Part shown: piece after piece, positions 9,496 to 18,692 of the stretch
Layout: every line of letters starts with the position of its first letter
Numbering within the stretch: position 1 is the stretch's first letter
Assembly: GCF_000427905.1 (NCBI RefSeq)
Contig: NZ_ATYX01000006.1
Location: 310,001-374,000, forward strand
Direction of reading: 5' to 3'
DNA from: Thermocrispum agreste DSM 44070
Lineage (GTDB): Bacteria; Actinomycetota; Actinomycetes; Mycobacteriales; Pseudonocardiaceae
Length of the DNA stretch: 64,000 bases
Made by a program: the position numbers and the translations under genes
Notes under the pieces: generated by a model
Databases searched by the model: none
The model's input: only the letters and a program-made list of their open reading frames with translations
Told to the model about the DNA's origin: nothing

Positions 9496-10804
9496 CACCG
9501 ATCTTCCCGCCGACCGCGCCCGCTTCCGGGTGGCGGCCGGAACCGACCCGGCGGACTGGCCGGACGACACCGGCTGCGGCGTGCTGCACATCGACATGGA
9601 CGCGTTCTTCGCCGCGGTGGAGCTGCGCAGCAGGCCCGAGCTGGCCGGCAGGCCGGTGATCGTGGCAGGCAGCGGGGCCCGGTCGGTGGTGTTGTCCGCC
9701 AACTATCCGGCGCGCAAATTCGGGGTGCGGTCGGCCATGCCGGTGGCGCAGGCACGCAGGCTGTGCCCGCACGCGGTGTATCTTCCGCCGTCGCGGGAGG
9801 CGTACCGGGAGATCTCCCGTGCCGTGATGGCGCTGTTCCACGAGTTCACGCCGCTGGTGGAGCAGGTCAGCGTGGACGAGGCGTTCCTGGACGTCAGCGG
9901 GGCGCTGCGGCGGCTGCGCACCACGCCGGCCAGGATCGGTGCGCAGATCCGGGCGCGGGTGGCCGCCGACCACGGCATCACCTGCTCCGTCGGTGTCGCC
10001 CCGGTGAAGTTCGTGGCCAAGCTCGCCTCCGGGATGGCCAAGCCCGACGGCATGGTCGTGGTTCCGGCCGCCGAGGTGGTGTCGTTCTTGCGCCCGCTCC
10101 CGGTGACGGCACTGTGGGGCGTGGGGGACAAGACGGCGCGAGCGCTGGAGCGCGCCGGGCTGCACACCGTCGCTGATGTCGCCGACGCGCCCGTCGCCAG
10201 GCTGAAGAAGGCGGTCGGATCCGCGCTCGGCGAGCACCTGCACGAGCTGGCACACGGTAGGGATCCGCGTCGGGTGGAGGTGGGCTCTCCCGACAAGTCG
10301 CTGGGTGCCGAGCACACGTTCGACGTCGACCAGGACGACGTCGAGGTGGTGGTGCGGGAGCTGCTCAGGCTGGCCGAGCGGGTGGCGGCAGGCATGCGGG
10401 CGAAGGGGCTGAAGGGTCGGACGGTGTCGATCAAGCTCCGGTTCGCCGACTTCACCACGATCACCAGGGCCAGGACGTTGCCCGCACCCACCGACGTGGC
10501 GCGGGAGATCCACGCTGCGGCGTCCGGCCTGCTGCGGGACAACGTGCCCGCCTCGGACGCGGTCCGGCTGGTGGGCGTGCGGGTGGAGGGATTGACCGAA
10601 TCGGCGGTAGCCGAGCAGCTCCGGTTGGGCGACGACGGAGTGCGGTGGCGGGACGTCGAAGTGGCCGCGGACGCGGCCCGCGGCAAGTTCGGCGAAACCG
10701 CCGTCCGGCCGGCCTCGTTGCTGGCTCCGCATGGCCGTTCACGTGCACGATCACCCGGCGGCAAGGCCGCAGGAAGGCCCGGGGACAGCGGGGCGGGGAC
10801 GTGA
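9485..10804 (+). CDS. dinB: DNA polymerase IV (Y-family)
   Basis: Error-prone lesion-bypass polymerase of 439 residues. Catalytic carboxylates are visible in HIDMDAFFAAVELR (motif I) and SVDEAFLDVSGAL (motif III). The steric-gate neighbourhood is normal (DAFFAAVE). The thumb HhH region (PVTALWGVGDKTARALERAG) and little-finger domain follow. The last ~25 residues are a basic, Gly-rich tail without an obvious beta-clamp motif. ATG 9485 overlaps the upstream methyltransferase. Confidence 0.95.
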   Translation: MGRNTDLPADRARFRVAAGTDPADWPDDTGCGVLHIDMDAFFAAVELRSRPELAGRPVIVAGSGARSVVLSANYPARKFGVRSAMPVAQARRLCPHAVYLPPSREAYREISRAVMALFHEFTPLVEQVSVDEAFLDVSGALRRLRTTPARIGAQIRARVAADHGITCSVGVAPVKFVAKLASGMAKPDGMVVVPAAEVVSFLRPLPVTALWGVGDKTARALERAGLHTVADVADAPVARLKKAVGSALGEHLHELAHGRDPRRVEVGSPDKSLGAEHTFDVDQDDVEVVVRELLRLAERVAAGMRAKGLKGRTVSIKLRFADFTTITRARTLPAPTDVAREIHAAASGLLRDNVPASDAVRLVGVRVEGLTESAVAEQLRLGDDGVRWRDVEVAADAARGKFGETAVRPASLLAPHGRSRARSPGGKAAGRPGDSGAGT

Positions 10805-10954
10805 CCGAGAAGATGTGCGAAGAAGTGGTGGATCGGGTAGTCCTGAAGTGCCCGTGCTCGTATCCTGGAACCAGGAGACCGCAAGACGCCGGGGCGATGA
10901 TGGTGTGGAACAGGTCGTGCGCTGAGCCGCCGACATGCTGCGAGAGGAGGACCG

Positions 10955-11356
10955 ATGCCACTCTCCGAGCATGAGCAGCGGCTGCTGGATGAGATCGAGC
11001 AGGCTCTGTACGCGGAGGACCCGAAGTTCGCGTCCAGCGTGCGGGGCACGCGGCTGGGCAGGCCCTCGCGCGCTCGCAAGCTGCAGGGCGCCCTGCTGTT
11101 CCTGGTCGGAATGGCGCTGTTGCCGCTGGGTGTGATGATGCCGGTCCGGCTGGCCGAGATTCCGATCGTCAGCGTGCTGGGGTTCCTGCTGATGTTCTTC
11201 GGGGCGCTGCTGGTCGTGGTGTCCTTCCGCGGCGAGCCCGACGGCGACGCGGTCGGCGGCAAGGCGGGCAAGGGCCCGGCCAAGACCAAGCGCAGCAGCT
11301 TCGCCCAGCGGATGGAGGAGCGCTTCCGCCAGCGGTTCGAAGAGGACGGCCGCTGA
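10955..11356 (+). CDS. DUF3040 domain membrane protein
   Basis: Small membrane protein of 133 residues matching the actinobacterial DUF3040 family: the N-terminal signature LSEHEQRLLDEIEQALYAED, a basic patch (RLGRPSRARKLQ), and two TM helices (GALLFLVGMALLPLGVMMPV and VSVLGFLLMFFGALLVVVSF). A Lys/Arg-rich cytoplasmic tail follows. Function is unknown. A DUF3040 gene also lies near mraZ in mycobacteria and many relatives, which links it loosely to the division region. RBS GAGAGGAGG precedes ATG 10955. Confidence 0.88.
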   Translation: MPLSEHEQRLLDEIEQALYAEDPKFASSVRGTRLGRPSRARKLQGALLFLVGMALLPLGVMMPVRLAEIPIVSVLGFLLMFFGALLVVVSFRGEPDGDAVGGKAGKGPAKTKRSSFAQRMEERFRQRFEEDGR

Positions 11357-11789
11357 GCGCGGCGAGTGTTGCAAGCTCCGTCGTGCATCGGTCTTGATCC
11401 CGTGAGCGCGCGGAGGGCGGTCGTCAGCACCCGGTGTCCAGGTGCCACGGCGCTTGATCCGGTGAGCGCACGGACGGTCGGCGCTGCGGTGAGTGGCGGC
11501 TGGGCGGTCCCGACGGGCGGTCGTCAGTGGTCGGGCGGAGGGGACGACGTCTCGGCGGTCGACTGCGGTCGATACCACGTTCGCCCCGTGGGCAGGCGGG
11601 TGACGACGTGCCCCGGCCGGTGCGGAACCGCTCTCGCTGTCCGCTTTCCCGAGCGCACGCGACCGGCGCAGCCCCACCCGTTCGGGTTCGGCCCCTTCGG
11701 CTCGAAGTCGGCGTCGTGGTGCGCCTTCCGGCGGCCGTCGACGGTGGACGACCTGCCGCGGCTCGCCGTCGTCGAGCATCGCGAGCAGG
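11357..11789. other. Gene-free region after DUF3040 gene
   Basis: 433 nt without a convincing gene. It holds two imperfect copies of a CTTGATCCsGTGAGCGC element (about 11394-11410 and 11453-11469). ORFs here have no RBS or recognisable domain. Confidence 0.4.
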
Positions 11790-14333
11790 TCAGCGTTTGA
11801 CCACCGAGCCGGGCATGATCCGGTCCTTCAGCGCCAACGGCGCATTCCGGTGAATCGCTTCCCGCAAGCCTTCGAATGCCGCCACGAACTCGGCATCCAC
11901 CTCCGGTTGCGGGCCGTACCACGAGCGCTCCAGCGTGCTGACCACCACGCGGAGGTGAGCCCGCCCCTCGGTGTCGAGGTTGAACCGGTCCGCCAGCTTC
12001 CGAGCCGTCTCCCGCACCGTCTCGGCACGGCCGACCGGGTATCCCCGGTCGGCGCACTCGTCCAGCAGTTCGCGCCAGGCGGCATGCGGCGCCTGCGCAC
12101 GGTTCACCGTGAGCTCGTGCAGCCTGTGGTTGCGGCTCACCGTCCGCCACACCAGCGGTGCGCTCGCCACCCCGGCCACCAGCATCAGCAGCAGCGCCAG
12201 CCACCACGACACGATCCAGCCGAGCAAGCCCAGCGACACCAGCCAGCCCCCGGCCGCGGCCAGCGGCAGCCAGCGGCCCACTGCGGACAACCGCTGGTCC
12301 GCCTCGTCCAGCTCCCGCCGGGTGATCTCCTTGCGCAGCTGGCTCGTCCGCCGCGCCACCATCACTCCCAGCCCGGTCGCCGCCGCGGCCAGCAGCACCA
12401 CGACCACGGTCGACCAGCGGGCCCAGCCCGGAGCCGTGGCCAGGCCGACCTGCTGGTCCTGCACGGTGTCCGGCTGGTCGGGCTGTTCGTCCTCCGGCAG
12501 CGGGGCGGACGTCGGCGCGGCGCTCGGCTCCGGCGACGGCTCGGTGGTCGGATCGACGTTCGAGCTGCTGGACGACGTCTGCTGCTGCAGGTATTCCGGC
12601 GTGATGCCCCGGCCGCCCGCCAGCGGGGTCGGGTCGAACACCACCCAGCCGAACTCCTTGCCCAGGTACACCTCGACCCAGGCGTGCGCGTCCCGCGTGG
12701 TGATCGAGCGGTAGGACCCCTGCTTGGTGCCGGGGGTGAAGCCGACCGCCACCCGTGCCGGGATGCCTTCGCTGCGCACCATCACCGCCATCGCGGAGGC
12801 GAACTGGGCGCAGAAGCCCCGCTTGCCGACCAGCAGGAAATGCGTCAGCGCATCGGATCCGGTGGCGTCGTCGGTCTGCACGTCGTAGGTGAACTCACCG
12901 GACTCGATGAAGTAGCTCCAGATCGCCTTGGCCTTGTCGAACGGCCGGTACTTGCCCGCCACCAGCCGCCTGGTCAGATCCCGCACCCGCGGGTCCAGCT
13001 CGGGCAGCTCGGTGTAGATCGGTGCGACCTCGTCCGCTGCCAGCTGCGCGGTCCGCAGCTCCTCGGCCGTCGGTTGATGCAGCGACGTCATCAGCACGTA
13101 CGGCTTGGGGCGCTGCGCCCGCTCGGCGTAGACCGCGCCGCTGATCTCGTCGTAGATCCATTGGTCGCCGATTCCGGTGATCCGGCGCGGATGCCCGATG
13201 ATCGGCAGCCACACGTCGCGCCAGTTCACCGGGTTGATGTGCACCGTGCGGAGTGTCTTGGCGGAATCACCGGGCGCCCTGGGCAGTGGTGCGTTGGCGG
13301 GCACGCCGTGCGGCATCTCGCCGTCGTGCAGTTTCCAGCCGAGGTTCGGCTCGTAGGTATCCAGCGTGAACGCGCGCATCAGGCGTTCGTCGTCACCCAG
13401 GCCCTCCACCCGGAAGATCTCCGTGCTGCCCTGGTCGGTGAGCAGGCCCTGCAGCTCGGTCATCGGGCGCAGGCCGAGCCCGCCGGAGTAGGAGCTGGAC
13501 CCGCCGCCGTGCATGAACGGCAGCTGTCCGACGGTGCCGATCCCGGTCAGGGTGGCGCCGGCGAGCAGTCCGAGCGAGAGCGCCGCCGCGACCACGGCGG
13601 CGGGCAGCGCCGACCTGGCCGCGGATCGCTGCTGGGTGGTGCCGCGGCCCCGCCACTGCCGGTGCCGATGGTTGCCTTCCACCGCGATGAGCACCGCGAA
13701 GGCGGCCGCGCCCAGCACGAACGACCACCAGGGCAGCATCTCGTCGGCCAGCGACGCCGGCACCGCGTACAGGCACAGCAGCACCAGGCCCGCGGCCGCG
13801 GGAGCGGCCAGCGACACCGCGAGCGCCTCCACCACCACGGCCACCAGCCCGATGCCGATGGTGACCAGACACAGGATGCCGACCGTCCCGTGCACCGGCG
13901 GCGCGCTTTCCCTGATCAGCTCGCCGGCGTCGGTGAGCACCCGGTTGAGGTCGGCGAAGGCGCTGCGGCCGGGGATGATGCCCAGGATGCCGTGGCTGGT
14001 GTACAGCCCGGTGATCAGCAACAGCAGCGCCACCAGCTGGGCGAAGGACACCGCGAGCGCCGGCGCGCGGATCGAGCGCATGGCCAAGCCGGTGCAGCCG
14101 ACCAGCACCACCGCCACCATCGCGTGGCCGAACCACTCCGCGCCACGGATCACCCCGGTCAGCGCGGTGGCCGCGCACAACGTGGCCGCCCCGGCGGCCA
14201 CCGGGGCGACGATCGAGCCGGTCCACGCCGCGTGCCCGGGCAGGCCGTGCGTCGGCTCGCGCGACGGCGGGCGGGTGTCGCGTGGGGGCGGCGGGCCGGA
14301 CGGCCTGGCCGGCGGGGGAGCGTAGGTGGTCAT
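11790..14333 (-). CDS. TgpA-like transglutaminase membrane protein (DUF3488/DUF4129)
   Basis: Protein of 847 residues. A Pro-rich N-terminus is followed by about seven TM helices (residues ~40-270), then a large extracytoplasmic transglutaminase-like domain with the Cys-His-Asp arrangement: catalytic Cys in KRGFCAQFASAMAVM, His in RDAHAWVEVYLG, and the Asp strand VVFDPTPLAGG. One more TM (STVVVVLLAAAATGLGVMVA), a TM pair, and a DUF4129-like C-terminal region follow. Its ATG overlaps the DUF58 stop (ATGA), so moxR, DUF58 and this gene form a translationally coupled operon. The family is widespread next to MoxR/DUF58. The natural substrate is unknown. Confidence 0.9.
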   Translation of the reverse strand: MTTYAPPPARPSGPPPPRDTRPPSREPTHGLPGHAAWTGSIVAPVAAGAATLCAATALTGVIRGAEWFGHAMVAVVLVGCTGLAMRSIRAPALAVSFAQLVALLLLITGLYTSHGILGIIPGRSAFADLNRVLTDAGELIRESAPPVHGTVGILCLVTIGIGLVAVVVEALAVSLAAPAAAGLVLLCLYAVPASLADEMLPWWSFVLGAAAFAVLIAVEGNHRHRQWRGRGTTQQRSAARSALPAAVVAAALSLGLLAGATLTGIGTVGQLPFMHGGGSSSYSGGLGLRPMTELQGLLTDQGSTEIFRVEGLGDDERLMRAFTLDTYEPNLGWKLHDGEMPHGVPANAPLPRAPGDSAKTLRTVHINPVNWRDVWLPIIGHPRRITGIGDQWIYDEISGAVYAERAQRPKPYVLMTSLHQPTAEELRTAQLAADEVAPIYTELPELDPRVRDLTRRLVAGKYRPFDKAKAIWSYFIESGEFTYDVQTDDATGSDALTHFLLVGKRGFCAQFASAMAVMVRSEGIPARVAVGFTPGTKQGSYRSITTRDAHAWVEVYLGKEFGWVVFDPTPLAGGRGITPEYLQQQTSSSSSNVDPTTEPSPEPSAAPTSAPLPEDEQPDQPDTVQDQQVGLATAPGWARWSTVVVVLLAAAATGLGVMVARRTSQLRKEITRRELDEADQRLSAVGRWLPLAAAGGWLVSLGLLGWIVSWWLALLLMLVAGVASAPLVWRTVSRNHRLHELTVNRAQAPHAAWRELLDECADRGYPVGRAETVRETARKLADRFNLDTEGRAHLRVVVSTLERSWYGPQPEVDAEFVAAFEGLREAIHRNAPLALKDRIMPGSVVKR

Positions 14334-15598
14334 CGCGATCCGTACCCCGCTTCCGTCGGCCGGCGCATGCTGGCCCGGCACAACCGGGACCACACCTGCT
14401 GCCAGGAGGCCGCCGGGTCGGCGACGACCACGCCCCAGCCGGCGGCCTCCAGCAGCCGCGCCGACTCGCGCGCCGCCCCGGCTCGTTCGGCGGAGGCGGA
14501 CACCCCAGCCGACCACGCCGCGGTGTCCAGCAATACCGCCATGCTGCGGATGCCGCGCGGGCGGAACCGGCTGAGCTCGTTGATGGCCTGGTTGCTGACG
14601 CTGCCGAGCACCGCGACCAGTTCCTGCCCGGCCGCCGGGTCCCCGCCCAGGGTGATGTCCCGCTGGTGTCCCGGTTGCACCATCGCCAGCGCCTCCAGGG
14701 CCAGGTCGTCGTAGGCGGCGCCACTGTCGGCAGGGATGTCCGCCAGCAGCTGTCCGTGCTCGGTGACCAGCCGCACTCGATGGCCCGCACGGCGCAGGTG
14801 AAGGCACACGCTGGCGGCGAACGAGATCGCCCACTCGATGCTCGCGCCCGGTCCGGTGCCGTGGTGCGCCGCGGCGCGGCGGTCGAGCAACACCGTGGTC
14901 CCGCCGTGCCCCGGCTGCTGCTCCAGCCGCACCATCAGCTCGTCCCGGCGCGCCGTGGAGGGCCAGTGCACCATGCGCAGGTCGTCACCCTGCCGGTACT
15001 GCCGCACCACCGCGTCCGGTTCGCCCGGCCCGGTACCCCGGCGTGCGGCACCCTCGTCGCCGGCGCCGACCCCGGACCCGGACAGCATCCCGGTGAGCGG
15101 CTCGGTGCGCGGTACCACCATCAGCCGGGACGGCTTGACCAGCTCGCGCTCGAACTCGCAGATGCCGAACGGGTCGGTCACCTTGGCGCGCAGCGGGCCG
15201 ATCTGATGGAAACCACGAAGCGCCGGCCGCATGGTGTAGTGCAGCGGGACGCGGTGGTGCTGCGGCAGCCGCTCCACGATGAACCGTGGCCGGGTACCGA
15301 GCGAGTAGGCCACCCGGTCCTCCAGCAGCACTTCGCCGGCCGGCAGCACACCGGTCCGCCACAGGTCGAGCCGCACGTCGACCTCGTCGCCGGCAGGCAC
15401 CCGGTGCGGGGTCAACGTCCGCGTCGCGCCGATACGCACCCGCGAGGCCGAGAGGAAGACGACCACCAGCAAGGGCAGGGCGATGACGAACACGGCGACC
15501 CGCAGCAGGTCGCGTTCGTTGAGCACCCAGGCGCAGAGTGCGGCCGCGATCCCGGCGGCCAGCAAGCATCTGCCGCGGGTCGTCAGGCCGGACAGCAC
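14330..15598 (-). CDS. DUF58 domain membrane protein
   Basis: Protein of 422 residues with two N-terminal TM helices (CLLAAGIAAALCAWVL and LLRVAVFVIALPLLVVVFLS) and a C-terminal DUF58 (vWA-like) domain carrying the signature VVRQYRQGDDLRMVHWPSTA and DELMVRLEQQPG. In this family the protein works with a MoxR AAA+ ATPase, probably as an adaptor for assembly or maturation of envelope proteins. GTG 15598 is preceded by CTAGGAGGGCG. It lies 10 nt after moxR and overlaps the transglutaminase gene by 4 nt. Confidence 0.88.
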   Translation of the reverse strand: MLSGLTTRGRCLLAAGIAAALCAWVLNERDLLRVAVFVIALPLLVVVFLSASRVRIGATRTLTPHRVPAGDEVDVRLDLWRTGVLPAGEVLLEDRVAYSLGTRPRFIVERLPQHHRVPLHYTMRPALRGFHQIGPLRAKVTDPFGICEFERELVKPSRLMVVPRTEPLTGMLSGSGVGAGDEGAARRGTGPGEPDAVVRQYRQGDDLRMVHWPSTARRDELMVRLEQQPGHGGTTVLLDRRAAAHHGTGPGASIEWAISFAASVCLHLRRAGHRVRLVTEHGQLLADIPADSGAAYDDLALEALAMVQPGHQRDITLGGDPAAGQELVAVLGSVSNQAINELSRFRPRGIRSMAVLLDTAAWSAGVSASAERAGAARESARLLEAAGWGVVVADPAASWQQVWSRLCRASMRRPTEAGYGSR

Positions 15599-15607
15599 GA
15601 CGCCCTC

Positions 15608-16681
15608 CTAGTGCTGCAGGGCACGCGGCACCGGGACTCGCTGCAACACCATGCGCACGATGTCCGCAGCGGACCGGCGCGCGGCATGCGCCTCCGTGGT
15701 CAGCACCAGCCGGTGCGTCAGGACCGGGATGGCCACCGCGTGCACGTCGTCCGGAATCACGTATTCGCGGCCGGACAGTGCCGCCTGGGCACGCGCCGTG
15801 CGGATCAGCTGCAGCGTGGCGCGGGGCGAGGCGCCGAGCCGTACCTCGTTCGACGACCTGGTCGCGGTCACCAGGTCGACCGCGTACTTGCGCAGTTCAC
15901 GGGACAGGTGCACGGAGCGCACCAGCTCGATCATCCGCCGGACCGTCTCGGCATCGGACACCGGTTGCAGCTCGGCCAGCGGATCGTGGCCGGCGTGCTC
16001 GTCGACCATGGCCAGCTCGGCCGCCGGGTCGGGGTAGCCGATGGAGACCCGGGCGGTGAACCGGTCGCGCTGCGCCTCCGGCAGCGCGTAGGTGCCCTCC
16101 ATCTCGATCGGGTTCTGGGTGGCGATCACCATGAACGGCCGCTCCAGCTGGTAGGTGGTGCGGTCCACGGTGACCTGGCGCTCCTCCATGCACTCCAGCA
16201 GCGCCGACTGCGTTTTCGGCGACGCGCGGTTGATTTCGTCGCCGACCACGATGTTGGCGAACACCGGCCCCGGCCGGAACTCGAAACCGCCGTTCTGCCG
16301 GTTGTAGATGGACACCCCGGTGATGTCGCTGGGCAGCAGGTCCGGGGTGAACTGGATCCGGCTGACCGAGCAGTCGATGCTGCGGGCGAGTGCCTTGGCC
16401 AGCGACGTCTTGCCGACGCCGGGAACGTCCTCGACCAGCAAGTGTCCCTCGGCCAGCAGCGTCACCAGCGCCACCCGGACGACCTCCGGCTTGCCCACCA
16501 GCACCCGCTCGATGTTCGCCGCGATCGCCGACATGGTGGCGTGCAGTTCGGACAGTGCCGCCGAGCCCGGGTGGTCGGAATGCGCGCCACGCGCGCCGTT
16601 CGCGGAAAAATCCGTGTCCGTCGTCGGATAGGACAGATCGTGTCCACCGACCGCCGACGTGTGGTGGATCCTGGACGTCAC
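15608..16681 (-). CDS. MoxR-family AAA+ ATPase
   Basis: AAA_3 ATPase of 357 residues, a presumed chaperone for envelope or metal-centre assembly. Walker A is EDVPGVGKTSLAKALA, Walker B is IVVGDEINRASPKTQSALLE, sensor 1 is FMVIATQNPIEMEGTY, and the lid (LGASPRATLQLIRTARAQAA) is typical of MoxR. GTG 16681 is chosen because GGGAGG lies 5 nt upstream; the frame stays open further upstream but loses similarity. It heads the moxR-DUF58-transglutaminase operon and is divergent from mraZ across a 442-nt region. Confidence 0.92.
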   Translation of the reverse strand: MTSRIHHTSAVGGHDLSYPTTDTDFSANGARGAHSDHPGSAALSELHATMSAIAANIERVLVGKPEVVRVALVTLLAEGHLLVEDVPGVGKTSLAKALARSIDCSVSRIQFTPDLLPSDITGVSIYNRQNGGFEFRPGPVFANIVVGDEINRASPKTQSALLECMEERQVTVDRTTYQLERPFMVIATQNPIEMEGTYALPEAQRDRFTARVSIGYPDPAAELAMVDEHAGHDPLAELQPVSDAETVRRMIELVRSVHLSRELRKYAVDLVTATRSSNEVRLGASPRATLQLIRTARAQAALSGREYVIPDDVHAVAIPVLTHRLVLTTEAHAARRSAADIVRMVLQRVPVPRALQH

Positions 16682-16818
16682 TCGGCCTCCCGGATAGCAG
16701 GTTTTTCCACGATAGCGCGTGCGCGAGCACCACACGGTGGCTGCGGCCGAAGCCGAATCACATGTTCTCAGCAACGGTGTGAAAGTTCTGTGCACCGGCG
16801 CGCGCCGAACCCGCCGTT

Positions 16819-16833
16819 CCCCACTTCTCCCCA
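16819..16833 (-). promoter_or_regulatory. MraZ-like boxes facing the moxR operon
   Basis: On the minus strand TGGGG-N5-TGGGG (spacing 10 nt) reads TGGGGAGAAGTGGGG. This is an exact inverted copy of the first two MraZ boxes ahead of mraZ (17025-17039). It lies about 140 nt upstream of the moxR start. A second minus-strand pair, TGGGG-N5-TGGGG, is at 16935-16949. Both are candidate operators inferred from the known TGGGN-N5 repeat pattern of MraZ. Confidence 0.5.
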
Positions 16834-17024
16834 CTCCGTGCCGGTATCGGCCCCGGCAGCCGCCACAGGTGCCGCGTCCGGGAGGCGAAGCACGTGACCC
16901 GCTGGGGGGAGGGCGGAGGGGCGCGGCGAAGTTCCCCCACCACGCCCCACCACCGCGATCTCCCTGTTGACCTGCGCAAACGGCGCGACACCCGGCAACG
17001 AATCCGGTCAAACCGCGTTGACTG

Positions 17025-17059
17025 TGGGGAGAAGTGGGGTACGGTGGTGGCAAGTGGGG
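17025..17059 (+). promoter_or_regulatory. MraZ operator (four boxes with 10-nt spacing)
   Basis: TGGGG (17025), TGGGG (17035), TGGTG (17045) and TGGGG (17055) sit exactly 10 nt apart, about 65-100 nt before the mraZ ATG. This matches the TGGGN-N5 direct-repeat operators through which MraZ represses its own dcw promoter in other bacteria. Confidence 0.8.
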
Positions 17060-17123
17060 CGAAAGGGAGCTCCGTGGTCGGGTCCGTAGGGAGGCAGCGG
17101 GCCCTCCTCGGGAGGTGGGAGCC

Positions 17124-17555
17124 ATGTTTCTGGGCACCCACACACCGAAGCTCGACGACAAGGGGCGGTTGACCCTGCCCAAGAAGTACCGGGACGCGCT
17201 GGCTGGAGGGCTGATGGTGACGAAGGGGCAAGACCACTGCCTCTACGTCTTCCCTCGCGCGGAATTCGAGAAGCTGGCGCGCAAGGTGGCCGAAGCGCCG
17301 TTCACCAACGAGGCGGTACGGGCCTACCAGCGGTACTTGTTCGCCGGGACCGACGAGCAGCGCCCGGACGCCCAGGGGCGCATCGCCATCGCCCCGGAAC
17401 TGCGCCGGTACGCCGGGCTGACCAAGGAGTGTGTGGTGATCGGGGCGATCACCCGGCTGGAGATCTGGGACGCCCAGGCGTGGCACGACTACCTGGAGGA
17501 ACACGAGGACAGCTACGCGAAGGCACAGGAGGAGGTCTTGCCGGGGGTCTTCTAG
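17124..17555 (+). CDS. mraZ: Transcriptional regulator MraZ
   Basis: First gene of the division/cell-wall cluster: 143 residues with two AbrB/SpoVT-like MraZ domains, each with its DxKGR-type motif ([19 protein letters not shown] and [19 protein letters not shown]). In known systems a ring of MraZ binds tandem TGGGN repeats and represses the dcw operon. ATG 17124 follows GGAGGTGGGAGCC, and four perfect 10-nt-spaced boxes lie upstream. In-frame extension to 17034 would run through the operator and is not used. Confidence 0.97.
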   Translation: MFLGTHTPKLDDKGRLTLPKKYRDALAGGLMVTKGQDHCLYVFPRAEFEKLARKVAEAPFTNEAVRAYQRYLFAGTDEQRPDAQGRIAIAPELRRYAGLTKECVVIGAITRLEIWDAQAWHDYLEEHEDSYAKAQEEVLPGVF

Positions 17556-17741
17556 CCGTGCTGTGCCGGCCCACCCGAGCGGCACACGGTGAGCGAAAGG
17601 CAGGAACGGGATGTGGTCAGGCCTCTGTCCGCACGTGCCCTGGTGCACCTTCCCCGGCATCAGGTCGCGGGCAGCGGGCGGAGACCTGACCGCATCCCGG
17701 CACACGGGGGACAGTCGCACGGGGGACACAGGGGGCGCGGG

Positions 17742-18692
17742 ATGCACGAACCGGTGATGCTGGACCGGGTCCTGGAGCTGTTCGCTCCCGCACTCGACGA
17801 CCGGGAGGCGGTGCTGGTCGACGCCACGGTCGGCCTCGGCGGGCACGCCGACGCGTTGCTGCGCAGGCACCCGGCGCTGCGGTTGATCGGGCTGGACCGC
17901 GACCCCGAGGCGCTGGCCCGCTCGCGCGAACGGCTGGCCCCGCACGGCGGCCGGGTGCACCTGGTGCATGCCGTCTACGACCGGCTTCCCGACGTGCTCG
18001 CCGATCTGGGAGTACCGAGGGTCGACGGGGTGCTGTTCGACCTCGGGGTGTCCTCGATGCAGCTGGACGTGCCCGAGCGCGGCTTCGCCTATTCCGCCGA
18101 CGTGCCGCTGGACATGCGCATGGACCCCGGTTCGCCGGTCACGGCCGCGGAAGTGGTCAACACCTACTCGGTCGGTGAACTGACCCGGGTGCTGCGTGAC
18201 TACGGAGAGGAACGGTTCGCGCATCGGATCGCCCGAGCGGTGGTTGCTGAACGGGAACGTGAACCGTTCCGCACCAGCGCACGTCTGGTCGAGGTGATCT
18301 ACGACGCCGTCCCGGCAGCGGCCAGGCGCACCGGCGGTCATCCCGCGAAGCGGACCTTCCAGGCCTTGCGCATCGAGGTCAACGGTGAGCTGGACGCGCT
18401 CCGCGCGGCGCTGCCCGCGGCGCTGGACGCGCTGGCGGTGGGCGGCCGGATCGTCGTGGAGTCGTACCACTCGCTGGAGGACCGGATGGTGAAACGGGCG
18501 CTGGCCGAGCGGGCCAGGTCGCGCACGCCGCAGGGGCTGCCGGTGGAACTGGCCGGGCACGGCCCCGAACTGCGGCTGCTCACCAGGGGAGCGGAACAGG
18601 CATCGGAGCAGGAGGCGCGGCGCAATCCGCGGGCGAAGTCCGTGAAGTTGCGCGCCGCCGAGCGGATTGCGAACGGGGGGAACGCGGCATGA
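17742..18692 (+). CDS. rsmH: 16S rRNA (cytosine-1402-N4)-methyltransferase RsmH
   Basis: SAM-dependent methyltransferase that modifies the N4 of C1402 in 16S rRNA (MraW). The N-terminal [13 protein letters not shown], the SAM-binding [15 protein letters not shown], and [20 protein letters not shown] are family signatures, and the C-terminus has [14 protein letters not shown] and [17 protein letters not shown] 17742 begins at the conserved core (316 residues). An in-frame GTG at 17589 would add 51 poorly conserved residues and cannot be excluded, because actinobacterial RsmH proteins often carry such extensions. The stop overlaps ftsL by 4 nt. Confidence 0.93.
   Translation: MHEPVMLDRVLELFAPALDDREAVLVDATVGLGGHADALLRRHPALRLIGLDRDPEALARSRERLAPHGGRVHLVHAVYDRLPDVLADLGVPRVDGVLFDLGVSSMQLDVPERGFAYSADVPLDMRMDPGSPVTAAEVVNTYSVGELTRVLRDYGEERFAHRIARAVVAEREREPFRTSARLVEVIYDAVPAAARRTGGHPAKRTFQALRIEVNGELDALRAALPAALDALAVGGRIVVESYHSLEDRMVKRALAERARSRTPQGLPVELAGHGPELRLLTRGAEQASEQEARRNPRAKSVKLRAAERIANGGNAA

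Noticed and set aside
11524-12207. 227-codon minus-strand frame beyond the end of the transglutaminase gene
   Set aside because: It overlaps the real gene in another frame, has low-complexity content and lacks an RBS.
17034-17123. Upstream in-frame extension of mraZ
   Set aside because: It would translate through the MraZ boxes, whereas ATG 17124 has a good RBS and begins the conserved [14 protein letters not shown].
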